In this document: in pieces, positions 39,788 to 49,377 of the stretch
How the letters are laid out: the number at the start of each line of letters is the position of its first letter
How positions within the stretch are numbered: position 1 is the first letter of the stretch
Origin: Acetobacteraceae bacterium AT-5844
GTDB taxonomy: Bacteria > Pseudomonadota > Alphaproteobacteria > Acetobacterales > Acetobacteraceae
Assembly (NCBI GenBank): GCA_000245075.1
Contig: JH599927.1
Coordinates: forward strand, 1 to 50,197
DNA: 50,197 nucleotides
Reading direction: 5' to 3'
Notes under the pieces: model-generated
The model's database searches: none
The model's input: the letters and a program-made list of their open reading frames with translations, nothing else
Told to the model about the DNA's origin: nothing
Position numbers and translations under genes: made by a program

Positions 39788-40381
39788 ATGGCGGCTCCAC
39801 TTCACGACATTCCCGACCCACCCGCCCTTGCGGCGGAGAAGGCTTCGCTGCGCCGGATGGCGATGGCGGCCCGGGCGACGCTCGACCCTAACGGCGCTGG
39901 CGAGGCGCTGGCGGAGACGGTGCTGCGCCATTGCCCGCCGCCGGCCGGGGCGCTGGTGGGTGGCTTCTGGCCGATGGGCGACGAGATCGATATCCGGCCG
40001 CTGATGCGGCGCCTCTCGGATGCTGGCCACAGCCTCGCGCTGCCCGTGACGCCGAGGCGCGGCCAGCCGCTGACCTTCCGTCGCTGGGCCTGGGGGGAAA
40101 CGCTGGTGTCCGGCCGGTTTGGCACTTCCATCCCCGCCGAGACGGCGGAGACGGTGACGCCAGAAGCACTGCTGGTGCCTCTTCTCGCCTTCGACGAACG
40201 GGGTTGCCGGCTCGGCTATGGCGGTGGTTTCTACGACCGCACCCTGGCGGGTCTGCCGGGTATCTGGGCCGTGGGCGTTGCTTTCGCGGCGCAGCAGGTG
40301 GCAAAGGTGCCCTCGGGCGCCCATGACGTCTTCCTGCACGGCATCGCCACCGAGGCCGGTTTTCTTCGCACCGAAAGGTAG
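39788..40381 (+). CDS. 5-formyltetrahydrofolate cyclo-ligase
   Basis: A 197-residue 5-FCL family enzyme that converts 5-formyl-THF to 5,10-methenyl-THF with ATP. The N-terminal basic region KASLRRMAMAARATLDP (~15-31) and the C-terminal signature GCRLGYGGGFYDRTLA (~139-154), which binds ATP/Mg and folate, are intact. Length is normal. Its position after 6S RNA is conserved, and in other proteobacteria the two are processed from a joint transcript. The phosphoesterase gene follows after 8 nt. Confidence 0.92.
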   Translation: MAAPLHDIPDPPALAAEKASLRRMAMAARATLDPNGAGEALAETVLRHCPPPAGALVGGFWPMGDEIDIRPLMRRLSDAGHSLALPVTPRRGQPLTFRRWAWGETLVSGRFGTSIPAETAETVTPEALLVPLLAFDERGCRLGYGGGFYDRTLAGLPGIWAVGVAFAAQQVAKVPSGAHDVFLHGIATEAGFLRTER

Positions 40382-40389
40382 TTTGTTCC

Positions 40390-41211
40390 TTGCGTATCCT
40401 GTTTCTGGGTGACGTCGTCGGCCGCTCTGGCCGCGATGCCATCACGACTGAACTTCCCGGCCTGCGGGCCCGCCTGCGTGCCGACCTCGTCGTGGTGAAT
40501 GCCGAGAATGCCAGCCATGGCTTCGGCGTCTCCCCGGATATGGTGCGGGCCTTCCTGGCAGCGGGCGCCGATGTGTTGACACTCGGCAACCACAGCTGGG
40601 ACCGCAAGGAGATCATCGGCTTCATCGATGGCGAGCCGCGGCTGGTGCGCCCGCTGAACTACCCGCCCGGCACGCCGGGGCGCGGGGCCACGGTGGTCGA
40701 GGTTCCGGGCGGCCGGAAGGCGCTGGTGATGAACGCCATGGGCCGGCTGTTCATGGAGCCGCTGGACGACCCGTTCCGCGCCGTGCAGGGCGTGCTGGCG
40801 CAGCATTCCATGGGCGCGGGCGGCACGGTGCAGGCCGTGTTGATCGATATCCACGCCGAGGCGACCAGTGAGAAGATGGCGATGGCCCATAGCTTCGATG
40901 GCCGCGTGAGCCTCGTGGTGGGCACCCACACGCATGTACCCAGCGCCGATCACCGGATTCTGGAAAACGGCACCGCCTATATGACCGATGCGGGCATGTG
41001 CGGCGATTATGACAGCGTCATCGGCATGCAGAAGGGCAGCGCGGCGCTGCGTTTCTGGAAGAAGGTGCCGGGCGAGAAGCTGGCGCCCGCGGAAGGCCCC
41101 GCCAGCCTGTCCGGCGTGTTCGTGGAGACCGATGACGCGACGGGCCTGGCCCTGCGGGTGGAACCGGTGCGGATGGGCGGGCTGCTCTCGCAGGCCATGC
41201 CGGGCTTCTGA
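40390..41211 (+). CDS. YmdB-like metallophosphoesterase (TIGR00282 family)
   Basis: A 273-residue calcineurin-like phosphoesterase. Metal-binding motifs occur in order: FLGDVVGRSGRDAI (~4-17), VVNAENASHGFG (~35-46), TLGNHSWDRKE (~64-74), MAMAHSFDGRVSLVVGTHTHVPSAD in blocks (~163-187). B. subtilis YmdB of this family hydrolyses 2',3'-cyclic nucleotides. The usual DGDVTAVVGTHTH-type region here reads FDGRVSLVVGTHTH. The start is TTG 40390, 8 nt after the 5-FCL stop; they are probably co-transcribed. Confidence 0.9.
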   Translation: MRILFLGDVVGRSGRDAITTELPGLRARLRADLVVVNAENASHGFGVSPDMVRAFLAAGADVLTLGNHSWDRKEIIGFIDGEPRLVRPLNYPPGTPGRGATVVEVPGGRKALVMNAMGRLFMEPLDDPFRAVQGVLAQHSMGAGGTVQAVLIDIHAEATSEKMAMAHSFDGRVSLVVGTHTHVPSADHRILENGTAYMTDAGMCGDYDSVIGMQKGSAALRFWKKVPGEKLAPAEGPASLSGVFVETDDATGLALRVEPVRMGGLLSQAMPGF

Positions 41212-41246
41212 TTGAGGCCTGTAACGTAAGCTTCGCTGTTTTGTAA

Positions 41247-41267
41247 GGGAGGTGACTTTTGCCTCCT
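41247..41267 (+). promoter_or_regulatory. Hairpin that can sequester a perfect Shine-Dalgarno sequence
   Basis: GGAGGTGA at 41248-41255 is a full-strength ribosome-binding site, yet the next long gene starts only at 41291. GGGAGG (41247-41252) can pair with CCTCCT (41262-41267) across a 9-nt loop. A TTG at 41259 with this site would open a 12-codon leader ending at TGA 41295-41297, overlapping the start of the large gene. Translational control is possible but unproven. Confidence 0.35.
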
Positions 41268-41290
41268 CTAAGGCCCGGCTCGCCACATGA

Positions 41291-43801
41291 ATGGTGAGTC
41301 AGATGTCTTCCACAATCTCCGGTACCCCGATCTTCGCGGTGGACCATGCCGCGACCGGCGTCGCCAACGGCGCCGAGGTCTCGGCCTATGATGCCGCCCG
41401 TAAGCTGGTCTACATCCTGGGGCCGGATGGCGTGGATGCGGTGGATGTCGCCACGGGCGCCATCCGTTTCAGCCTGCCCCTCAGCGCCACGGGCATCACC
41501 GGCAGCATGGGCGGCACCAGCGTCGCCGTGCATGGCGACATGCTCGCCGTCTCTTATGAGGGCGCCGAGGACGGGCTGAACGGCAGCGTCGCCTTCTACA
41601 GCCTGTCGGCCGATGGCACGGGCGCGACGCTGACCGGTACGGTCGAGGTCGGCGCGACGCCGGACATGATCAAGTTCACGCCGGATGGCAGCAAGCTGCT
41701 GGTGGCGATCGAGGGCGAGCCCTTCACCACCTATGCCGATGATCCGGAGACCGGCGCGCTTGGCGATGCGCCCGGCGGCATCAGCATCATCGACACCGCG
41801 ACGCTGACGGAAAGCTTCGCCGGCTTCGAGGCCTTCGATGCCGATGAGCTGCGCGCCGCGGGCGTCCGCATCAAGGCCGGCGCCACGGCCGCGGCGGATC
41901 TGGAGCCGGAATACATCGCGCTCTCCGCCGACGGCACCAAGGCCTATGTGACGCTGCAGGAGAACAACGCCATCGCTGTGCTGGACGTGGCGACCGGCAC
42001 TTTCGAGAACGTCTTCGCCCTCGGCACCAAGGACCACATGCTGCCGGGCAATGGCATGGACCCCTCTAACGAGGATGGCGGGGTGAACATCGGCAATGTC
42101 CCTGTGAAGGGGCTGTATATGCCGGATGGCCTCGCCAGCTTTGAGATGAACGGCAAGACCTATCTGGTCACCGCCAATGAGGGCGATGCGCGCGAATACG
42201 ACGCCTATGAAGACACCACCCGCGTCAAGGACGTGGTGCTGGACGAGGCGGCTTTTGGTGGCGCGGATGCGGTGGCGGAGCTGCAGAAGGACGAGAATCT
42301 CGGCCGCCTCACCATTTCCGCCGTTGATGGCGACATCGACGGGGATGGCGATTTCGACGTGCTCTACGCCCTGGGCGGCCGCAGCATGTCCATCTGGGAA
42401 GTGGGCGAGAACGGCCTGACCCAGACCTGGGACTCCGGCGACATGATGGAGCGCATCCTCGCCGCCGACTTTCCGGAACTGCTGAATGACAGCCGCTCCG
42501 ACGACAAGGGGCCAGAGCCGGAAAGCGTCACCCTCGGCACGGTGGACGGCAAGCTCTACGCCTTCGTGGCGCTGGAACGCTCCCACTCCGTCATGACCTT
42601 CCGCATCGACGGGCCGGATGAGGTCACCTATGCCGGCCTGATCCAGACCGGCGCGGAAGAGCCCGAGGTCGTCACCTTCATCCCCGCCGAGGATGCGCCG
42701 GACGGCATGGGCCCGATCCTGATCGCGCCGAACGAGGCGGATGGCATCACCACGGGCATCTCGCTCTCCTTCCCGATGCTGGGCACCGATGCGGCCGACC
42801 TGCTGCGCGGCACGGCGGCGGACAATGTCATCGAGGCCGGCGCCGGCAACGACCTGATCTTCGCCTCGCGCGGCGCGGACCGGGTCGACGGTGGCGAAGG
42901 CGACGACACGCTGCGCTTCGAGGGCGTGGCGCTGGGCAATGCCGTGCTGGCGCGCGGTGAGGCAGGGCAGGTGAATACCGTGTCCTGGAACGACGCAGCG
43001 GGCAGCCACGCCACCAGCTTCGCCGGCATCGAGACGGTGCAGCTGGCCGATGCGACCATCTATTTCGGTGGCGGCAGCGCGCCGGCACAGCTCTCCGGGC
43101 TGTATAACGGCCTGCTGGGCCGTGATGCCGACGCTCTCGGCCAGTCCTTCTGGTTGGACGCGCTGAAGAATGGCGCGGACCTGGCCTCCGTCGCCGACAG
43201 CATCCTGGCCTCGGATGAAGCCGCTGCCGCGCTGGCGGGGCTTTCCACGGAAGCCGTGATCGGCCGCGTCTACGAGGCCGTGCTCGGCCGTGCCGGCGCC
43301 GCCGAGGAAACCGGCTTCTGGGCCGAACAGGTGGAATCGGGAATGTCTCTCGGCTCCGTGGTGGCCTCCATCGTCTCCTCGGCCGAGGCGGCAACCGATC
43401 CCACCGGCGCTGCGGCCAAGGGTATCGTGGTGGTGGATGCGGACATGGCGTGGCTCGGCCAGGCCTATGAGGGCCTGCTGGGCCGCGAGGCTGACCTCGG
43501 CGGCCTGTCCTACTATGCCGGCCGCATGTCCGCCGGGCTGGACCGCCAGGACGTGGTGGAAGGCATGGTCGCGTCGCAGGAATTCGGCATCCGCAGCGGT
43601 GCGATGGACGACACGGCCTTCGTCGAATCGCTCTACCAGGATGTCCTCGGCCGCGAGAGCGATGCCGAGGGTCTGGGCTGGTATGTGGAGGCGCTGGAAG
43701 CCGGTGCCGACCGTGCCGAGGTGGCCTTCACCTTCCTCTCCTCCGACGAGGCCCAGGCCGGTTACGCCCGCTTCCTGGAGCAGGGCGTGGCGCTCATCTG
43801 A
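41291..43801 (+). CDS. Secreted choice-of-anchor I protein with RTX repeats and four DUF4214 repeats
   Basis: An 836-residue modular protein. Residues ~10-490 form a choice-of-anchor I beta-propeller-like domain, recognisable by DLEPEYIALSADGTKAYV, VKGLYMPDGLASF and GPEPESVTLGTVDGK in separate blocks; a Ca-binding loop DIDGDGDFD is near 347. Residues ~497-545 carry RTX-type nonapeptide repeats (GAGNDLIFA, GGEGDDTLR). Residues ~600-836 hold four DUF4214 units, each with the motif LY-x3-LGR-x2-D near 602, 659, 724 and 780. There is no Sec signal; RTX repeats imply type I secretion, but no T1SS genes are in the window. ATG 41303 is an alternative start. Confidence 0.85.
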   Translation: MVSQMSSTISGTPIFAVDHAATGVANGAEVSAYDAARKLVYILGPDGVDAVDVATGAIRFSLPLSATGITGSMGGTSVAVHGDMLAVSYEGAEDGLNGSVAFYSLSADGTGATLTGTVEVGATPDMIKFTPDGSKLLVAIEGEPFTTYADDPETGALGDAPGGISIIDTATLTESFAGFEAFDADELRAAGVRIKAGATAAADLEPEYIALSADGTKAYVTLQENNAIAVLDVATGTFENVFALGTKDHMLPGNGMDPSNEDGGVNIGNVPVKGLYMPDGLASFEMNGKTYLVTANEGDAREYDAYEDTTRVKDVVLDEAAFGGADAVAELQKDENLGRLTISAVDGDIDGDGDFDVLYALGGRSMSIWEVGENGLTQTWDSGDMMERILAADFPELLNDSRSDDKGPEPESVTLGTVDGKLYAFVALERSHSVMTFRIDGPDEVTYAGLIQTGAEEPEVVTFIPAEDAPDGMGPILIAPNEADGITTGISLSFPMLGTDAADLLRGTAADNVIEAGAGNDLIFASRGADRVDGGEGDDTLRFEGVALGNAVLARGEAGQVNTVSWNDAAGSHATSFAGIETVQLADATIYFGGGSAPAQLSGLYNGLLGRDADALGQSFWLDALKNGADLASVADSILASDEAAAALAGLSTEAVIGRVYEAVLGRAGAAEETGFWAEQVESGMSLGSVVASIVSSAEAATDPTGAAAKGIVVVDADMAWLGQAYEGLLGREADLGGLSYYAGRMSAGLDRQDVVEGMVASQEFGIRSGAMDDTAFVESLYQDVLGRESDAEGLGWYVEALEAGADRAEVAFTFLSSDEAQAGYARFLEQGVALI

Positions 43802-43886
43802 CGGCTGAGCGTGATCGCTTGAGGCGGAATCGCCGAAAAGCGTGAAGGGACGGGCGGCGGGTTCATCCTGTCGCCCGGCTCATTCT

Positions 43887-44504
43887 TCAGTACAGGGTGC
43901 TGCCGATGGCAGGGGCGCGGACGGTGTCGTAATCCTTCGCGTCGATCAGGCCCTTGGTGTGTACTTCCAGCAATTCACCACCGGTCGGCACCTCCGGCGC
44001 CGGCTTGTCCGCCCCCTTCCAGATCTTGGAGCGCAGGATGGCGCGGGCGCATTGCATGAACACCTCCTCCACCGCGACGAGCATGACCGTGGCGGGCTTC
44101 TGGCCCTGGACGGCATAGCGCTCGCACAGGGCAGGATCGGCGGTCAGCCGGGCCTTGCCGGCCACGCGCAACGTCTCGCCCACGCCAGGCACGAGGAACA
44201 GCAGCGCGACGGAAGGGTTTTCGATGACATCCTTCAGCGCGTCGATGCGGTTGTTGCCGCGCCGGTCGGGCAGGGCGATGGTCTTCTCATCCAGCACATC
44301 GACGAAGCCCGGGGCATCCCCACGCGGGGTGCAGTGCGGCCCACGCTCGCCGAAGGTGGCCAGCACGCAGAAAGGGCTGCCTTTGATGAAGCCGGCGGTA
44401 CGCGGGTCGATGTGGTCGGCCACCTTCTTCATCACGATCTCGCGCGGCGCGGCGTAGTGCGCCTGTAGGTCCTCAAGCGTCGTGATGGCGTGGGGGTCGT
44501 TCAT
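43887..44504 (-). CDS. Pyridoxamine 5'-phosphate oxidase family (FMN-binding) protein
   Basis: A 205-residue PPOX-class split-barrel flavoprotein. FCVLATFGERGPHCTPRGDAPGF (read in two parts, ~45-67), ALPDRRGNNRIDAL (~77-90) and VALLFLVPGVGETLRVAG (~98-115) match the MSMEG_1061-type subgroup. It is not PdxH: the C-terminal PdxH signature is missing and the family is broad, with FMN- or F420-dependent reductases. The gene starts 21 nt after the cytochrome b561 gene on the same strand, so the two are probably co-transcribed and it may be a redox partner. Confidence 0.85.
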   Translation of the reverse strand: MNDPHAITTLEDLQAHYAAPREIVMKKVADHIDPRTAGFIKGSPFCVLATFGERGPHCTPRGDAPGFVDVLDEKTIALPDRRGNNRIDALKDVIENPSVALLFLVPGVGETLRVAGKARLTADPALCERYAVQGQKPATVMLVAVEEVFMQCARAILRSKIWKGADKPAPEVPTGGELLEVHTKGLIDAKDYDTVRAPAIGSTLY

Positions 44505-44525
44505 GCGGCGTTCCTCGTGGCGTCG

Positions 44526-45089
44526 TTACTCGGCTGGGGAGGGCGCCTGCTTCGGCGCACGCCCCGCCATGCGATGGAGCACATCGTCGCGCCAGATCAC
44601 CCGATGTACAATGACCATGGCCACGTGCCCCGCCACCAGGGCCAGCAGCGTCCAGGCCAGCAGGCCATGCGCGGCATTGGCCGGGGCGGTCATCCAGCTG
44701 ACGGGGCCGCCCTCGAAGCCGGGAAAGAGGGGGATGCCGAAGGGAGCGAAGGCGCGGCCGGAGCCGTAGGCCCGCATCAGCGCCAGGGACGGCACAATGA
44801 ACATCAGCGCGTAGAGCGCCAGATGGCCCAGCTGGGCGAGCCGCCCGATCAGGCCGACATCCCGCGGCGGGCGCCGGCGTGCATTCGCCAGGCCCCACGC
44901 GCCCCGCAGCAGCACGAGAATGAGCAGCAGCGTGCCCATGCCCGCATGGCTGCCAACCATGAAGGCGGTGACAGGGTGCCTCCCTACCAGGATACGAACC
45001 GCCATGCCGGTAAACTGCCAGGCGAAGAGCGCCGCCATGCCCCAGTGCAGGGCGCGGCTGACCAGGCCGTAGCGTTGCGGAGTGTCCAT
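44526..45089 (-). CDS. Cytochrome b561 family membrane protein
   Basis: A 187-residue four-helix di-haem membrane protein of the YodB/b561 type. Candidate haem-ligand histidines are in SRALHWGMAAL (helix 1), GSHAGMGTLLL (helix 2), and AHGLLAWTLLALVAGHVAMV (helix 4, two His). Such proteins pass electrons from quinol to a periplasmic or membrane partner such as superoxide. Start 45089 (MDTPQRYG) is preferred because family similarity begins there; ATG 45164 would add 25 poorly conserved residues. It is operonic with the PPOX flavoprotein. Confidence 0.87.
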   Translation of the reverse strand: MDTPQRYGLVSRALHWGMAALFAWQFTGMAVRILVGRHPVTAFMVGSHAGMGTLLLILVLLRGAWGLANARRRPPRDVGLIGRLAQLGHLALYALMFIVPSLALMRAYGSGRAFAPFGIPLFPGFEGGPVSWMTAPANAAHGLLAWTLLALVAGHVAMVIVHRVIWRDDVLHRMAGRAPKQAPSPAE

Positions 45090-45295
45090 CCAGGAGAGGG
45101 CCGCCACGGGTGGGGCTCCTTTTGTTGCGCTGCGGTCATGTGGCGGCAAGGGTACCTTCGCCAAGTCCTTTGTTCGCGCTGTTGCAGAACGTCACGGTAG
45201 CGGCGCGCGGGTGCGGGACCCTCGCATCCGGCGCCCGGGGGCGGTATAGGACGGCGACAGCCCGGAACAACATGAGAATCCCGGAGAATTAGCGC

Positions 45296-46048
45296 GTGGC
45301 CGGCCATTCCCAGTTCAAGAACATCATGCACCGCAAGGGTGCGCAGGATGCCAAGCGCGCCCGCGCCTTTGCCAAGCTGATCCGCGAGATCACCGTCAGC
45401 GCCCGCCAGGGCCTGCCTGACCCGGCCTTCAACCCGCGGCTGCGCTCCGCGGTGCAGGCGGCGCGCGTGGCGAATATGACGAAGGACACCATCGACCGCG
45501 CCATCAAGAAGGCCTCCGGCGAGGGTGGCGGCGAGGACTATGTGGAGATGCGCTACGAGGGCTACGGCCCCGCCGGCGTCGCCATCATCGTCGAGGCGTT
45601 GACCGACAACCGCAACCGCACGGCCTCCGACATCCGCTCCGCCTTCTCCAAATTCGGCGGGGCGATGGGCGAGACGGGCTCGGTCTCCTTCCAGTTCGAG
45701 CGCAACGGCGTGGTGCGCTACCCGGCCAGCATCGCGGATGCCGACACCGTGCTGGAGGCCGCCATCGAGGCGGGCGCCGCCGATGTGGAGAGCACCGAGG
45801 AGGGCCACGAGATCCGCACGGGCATCGAGGACCTTTTCGCCGTCCGCGACGTGCTGGAGGAGAAGTTCGGCCCCGCTGAGAGCGCCAAGCTGGAATGGCG
45901 CCCGAATGTGACGGTCGAGCTGGATGAAGAGAAGGCGCGGTCGGTGATGAAGCTGATCGACGTGCTGGACGAGCATGACGACGTGCAGACGGTGACGGCG
46001 AATTTCGAGGTCTCGGACGCCGTGGCACAGGCGCTCGCGGACGCATGA
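45296..46048 (+). CDS. yebC: YebC/PmpR family DNA-binding/translation-related regulator
   Basis: A 250-residue YebC family protein. The N-terminus [21 protein letters not shown] (in two blocks) and [30 protein letters not shown] are highly conserved. Members act as transcription regulators; recent work links some to translation of difficult proline stretches. The GTG start follows GGAG at 45283-45286. It overlaps ruvC by 4 bp and heads a run that continues to tolA. Confidence 0.93.
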   Translation: MAGHSQFKNIMHRKGAQDAKRARAFAKLIREITVSARQGLPDPAFNPRLRSAVQAARVANMTKDTIDRAIKKASGEGGGEDYVEMRYEGYGPAGVAIIVEALTDNRNRTASDIRSAFSKFGGAMGETGSVSFQFERNGVVRYPASIADADTVLEAAIEAGAADVESTEEGHEIRTGIEDLFAVRDVLEEKFGPAESAKLEWRPNVTVELDEEKARSVMKLIDVLDEHDDVQTVTANFEVSDAVAQALADA

Positions 46049-46557
46049 TCACGGTGCGGCTGCTCGGGCTCGATCCCGGCCTCCAGCATACCGGCTGGGG
46101 GGTGGTGGAGAGTACCGGCAACCGCCTGCGCCACATCGCCGATGGCGTGGTCTCCACCACGGCGGACCTGCCTTTGGCGGAGCGGCTCTGCCAGCTTCAT
46201 CGCGCCCTTAACGCGCTGATGGATGTCTGGAAGCCGGATGAGGCGGCGGTGGAGCACACCTACGTCAATAAGAACCCGGCCTCGGCGCTGAAGCTGGGGC
46301 AGGCGCGCGGCGTGGTGATGCTGGCGCCGGCGCTGGCCGGGCTGCCCGTGGCGGAATATCAGGCCATGGAGGTGAAGCGCGCCGTGGTCGGCACAGGACA
46401 CGCGGACAAGATCCAGGTGGCCGACATGGTGCGCCGCCTGTTGCCGGGCGCCACGCTGAAGCGCGCCGATGCCTCGGATGCGCTGGCGGTGGCCATTTGC
46501 CACGCCCACCACCGTACCAGCCGGATTGTGCTGGCCAAGGGATACACGCCGGCATGA
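46045..46557 (+). CDS. ruvC: Crossover junction endodeoxyribonuclease RuvC
   Basis: A 170-residue RNase H-fold resolvase that cuts Holliday junctions. Catalytic acids: D in [15 protein letters not shown] (D9), E in [12 protein letters not shown] (~E71), and the [15 protein letters not shown] block near the end (two Asp). The length is usual. It overlaps yebC and ruvA by 4 bp each; with RuvAB it forms the branch-migration/resolution complex. Confidence 0.96.
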   Translation: MITVRLLGLDPGLQHTGWGVVESTGNRLRHIADGVVSTTADLPLAERLCQLHRALNALMDVWKPDEAAVEHTYVNKNPASALKLGQARGVVMLAPALAGLPVAEYQAMEVKRAVVGTGHADKIQVADMVRRLLPGATLKRADASDALAVAICHAHHRTSRIVLAKGYTPA

Positions 46558-47168
46558 TCGGCAAGCTGACCGGGAAACTGGATTCCGCCTTCGAGGGCGG
46601 CTGCATCTTTGACGTGAACGGGGTGGGATATCTGGTCGCCTGCTCTTCCCGCGCGCTGTCGGCCCTGCCGCCGCCGCCCGCCATCGCCTCGCTGCTGATC
46701 GAGACAGCCGTGAGGGAGGATGCCATCACCCTCTACGGTTTCGCCGATGCCGCCGAGCGGGACTGGTTCCGCATGCTGACGGGCATCCAGAGCGTGGGGC
46801 CGAAGGTGGCGCTGTCGCTGCTCTCCGCGCTTTCGCCGGCCGATATGGCTCGGGCGATCCTGGCCGGGGACAAGGGGGCGCTGACGCGGGCCGCTGGCGT
46901 GGGCCCGAAGCTCGCGGTGCGGCTGATTTCCGAATTGCAGGGCAAGGTCGGCGGCATGCCGATCGGCCCGGCCTTCGCTCCCGCCGGGGTGGGGCTGCCT
47001 CTGCCCGGCGGTTCCGTCGTGGCGGAGACGGTCTCCGTGCTGCTGAACCTGGGCTGGAGGCGGCCGGAGGCCCAGGCCACCGTGACGCGGGTATATGAGC
47101 GGCTGGGTGAGGGCGTGGCGCTGGAACAGCTCATCCGTGAAAGCCTGAAGGAGCTGGCTCCGAAATGA
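46554..47168 (+). CDS. ruvA: Holliday junction branch migration protein RuvA
   Basis: A 204-residue RuvA. The N-terminal OB fold starts [16 protein letters not shown] with the DVNGVGYLV strand. Two helix-hairpin-helix motifs follow ([19 protein letters not shown] and [17 protein letters not shown]), and the C-terminal RuvB-binding domain III lies at ~158-204 after a flexible Ala/Gly/Pro linker. ATG overlaps the ruvC stop by 4 bp. Confidence 0.96.
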   Translation: MIGKLTGKLDSAFEGGCIFDVNGVGYLVACSSRALSALPPPPAIASLLIETAVREDAITLYGFADAAERDWFRMLTGIQSVGPKVALSLLSALSPADMARAILAGDKGALTRAAGVGPKLAVRLISELQGKVGGMPIGPAFAPAGVGLPLPGGSVVAETVSVLLNLGWRRPEAQATVTRVYERLGEGVALEQLIRESLKELAPK

Positions 47169-48199
47169 GCGCCTCGGGAAACGAACGCCTGTCCGACCCG
47201 CATCGCACGGATGAGGATGCGGCCGAGGCCACGCTGCGGCCTCAGACGCTGGATGACTTCACCGGCCAGAAGGGGCTGCGCGAGAACCTCTCGGTCTTCA
47301 TCCAGGCGGCCAAGGCGCGGGGCGAGGCGCTGGACCATGTGCTGCTGCACGGCCCGCCGGGCCTGGGCAAGACGACGCTGGCGCAGATCGTGGCGCGGGA
47401 ACTGGGCGTGGGCTTCCGCGCCACCTCCGGCCCCGTGTTACAGCGGGCGGGAGACCTCGCGGCCATCCTGACCAACCTGCAGCCGCGCGATGTGCTGTTC
47501 GTGGACGAGATCCACCGCCTGCAGCCAGCCATCGAGGAAACCCTCTACCCCGCGATGGAGGATTTCCAGCTCGACCTGATCATCGGCGAGGGGCCGGCCG
47601 CGCGCACGGTGCGGATCGACCTGCCGCCTTTCACGCTGGTCGGCGCCACCACACGGGCGGGGCTCTTGGCCACCCCGTTGCGGGACCGATTCGGGATTCC
47701 GCTGCGGTTACAATTTTATACGCCAGAGGAATTGCTGCTCATCGTCCGGCGCGGGGCTCAGAAACTGGGCTTCGCGCTGAGCGAGGATGGGGCGCGGGAA
47801 ATCGCCAACCGCTCACGCGGCACACCACGTATCGCCGGGCGGCTGCTGCGGCGGGTGCGGGACTTTGCTCTCGTCTCCGGAGAGGAGGCGGATCGGGCCA
47901 TGGCGGACGCGTCTCTGCGTCGGCTCGAGGTGGACGAGAAGGGGCTGGATGCGCAGGACAGGCGCTACCTTCGCCGCATCGCGGAACATCACGGAGGCGG
48001 ACCGGTCGGCGTGGAAACCCTTGCCGCAGCTTTGTCCGAGGGAAGGGACACGCTGGAAGAAGTGATCGAGCCCTACCTGATTCAGGAAGGCTTCGTCCTG
48101 CGCACGCCCCGCGGGCGCGTGCTGGGGGAGCCGGGTTGGCGACACCTGGGCATGGCGCCGCCGCAGGGGAGCCAGGCGGACCTGCTGGGGGGAATTTGA
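47165..48199 (+). CDS. ruvB: Holliday junction branch migration ATPase RuvB
   Basis: A 344-residue AAA+ motor. The N-terminal block [18 protein letters not shown], Walker [10 protein letters not shown] (~62-70), Walker [11 protein letters not shown] (~111-120), sensor 1 GATTRAG and the arginine finger region [14 protein letters not shown] are all present. The C-terminal winged helix ends in [16 protein letters not shown]. It overlaps both ruvA (4 bp) and ybgC (1 bp). Confidence 0.97.
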   Translation: MSASGNERLSDPHRTDEDAAEATLRPQTLDDFTGQKGLRENLSVFIQAAKARGEALDHVLLHGPPGLGKTTLAQIVARELGVGFRATSGPVLQRAGDLAAILTNLQPRDVLFVDEIHRLQPAIEETLYPAMEDFQLDLIIGEGPAARTVRIDLPPFTLVGATTRAGLLATPLRDRFGIPLRLQFYTPEELLLIVRRGAQKLGFALSEDGAREIANRSRGTPRIAGRLLRRVRDFALVSGEEADRAMADASLRRLEVDEKGLDAQDRRYLRRIAEHHGGGPVGVETLAAALSEGRDTLEEVIEPYLIQEGFVLRTPRGRVLGEPGWRHLGMAPPQGSQADLLGGI

Positions 48200-48615
48200 T
48201 GGCGGCGCACCGCTGGCCCATCCGGGTCTATTTCGAGGATACCGACGCCGGCGGGGTCGCCTACCACGCCACTTATCTGCGATGGGCGGAACGGGCGCGT
48301 ACGGAATCCTTGCGTGCCATAGATTTGCCGCATCAACTTATGATGCAGGGTTACGCTTCGATGCTCGTGGTGCGACGCATTGAAGTGGAGTATGTGGCCC
48401 CCGCGCGGCTCGACGATTCTCTGGTCGTGGAGACGCGCGTGCGGAAGGTAGGCGGCGCCTCGCTGGATCTGGAACAGCGGGTCGTCGACGAATCCGGGGC
48501 GTTGCGTGCGGTTCTGGCTGTCGGTCTGGTCTGCGTGCGCACGGAGAATGTGCGCCCGGCCCCCATCCCTGAACCCTGGCGCAGCGCTCTCCGCAACGGG
48601 ATGAATGACGAATAG
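48199..48615 (+). CDS. ybgC: Tol-Pal-associated acyl-CoA thioesterase YbgC
   Basis: A 138-residue hotdog-fold thioesterase. The signature YFEDTDAGGVAYHATYLRWAERAR spans ~residues 11-34 with the catalytic Asp in DTDAGG. YbgC hydrolyses short acyl-CoA or acyl-ACP and sits at the head of tol-pal clusters, where it links phospholipid metabolism to envelope constriction. ATG overlaps the ruvB stop (TGATG). tolQ follows after 42 nt with its own AAGGAGAA site. Confidence 0.93.
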   Translation: MAAHRWPIRVYFEDTDAGGVAYHATYLRWAERARTESLRAIDLPHQLMMQGYASMLVVRRIEVEYVAPARLDDSLVVETRVRKVGGASLDLEQRVVDESGALRAVLAVGLVCVRTENVRPAPIPEPWRSALRNGMNDE

Positions 48616-48657
48616 CGCCGACCCTCAGACCAGGGCGGCCGAGCGAAGGAGAAGGCC

Positions 48658-49374
<717 letters not shown>

Positions 49375-49377
49375 GCC

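Noticed and set aside
41018-43009. A 663-codon minus-strand open frame opposite the large RTX/DUF4214 gene.
   Set aside because: It is Gly/Ala/Arg/His-rich with no domain pattern, as expected from the antisense of a high-GC gene. The plus frame has clear RTX and DUF4214 motifs.
43093-43790. Repetitive sequence considered as a tandem DNA repeat or CRISPR-like array.
   Set aside because: The repetition is at protein level (four diverged DUF4214 units), not identical DNA repeats with regular spacers.
44984-45976. A 330-codon minus-strand frame opposite yebC.
   Set aside because: yebC on the plus strand is a clear family member; the frame is antisense coding noise.
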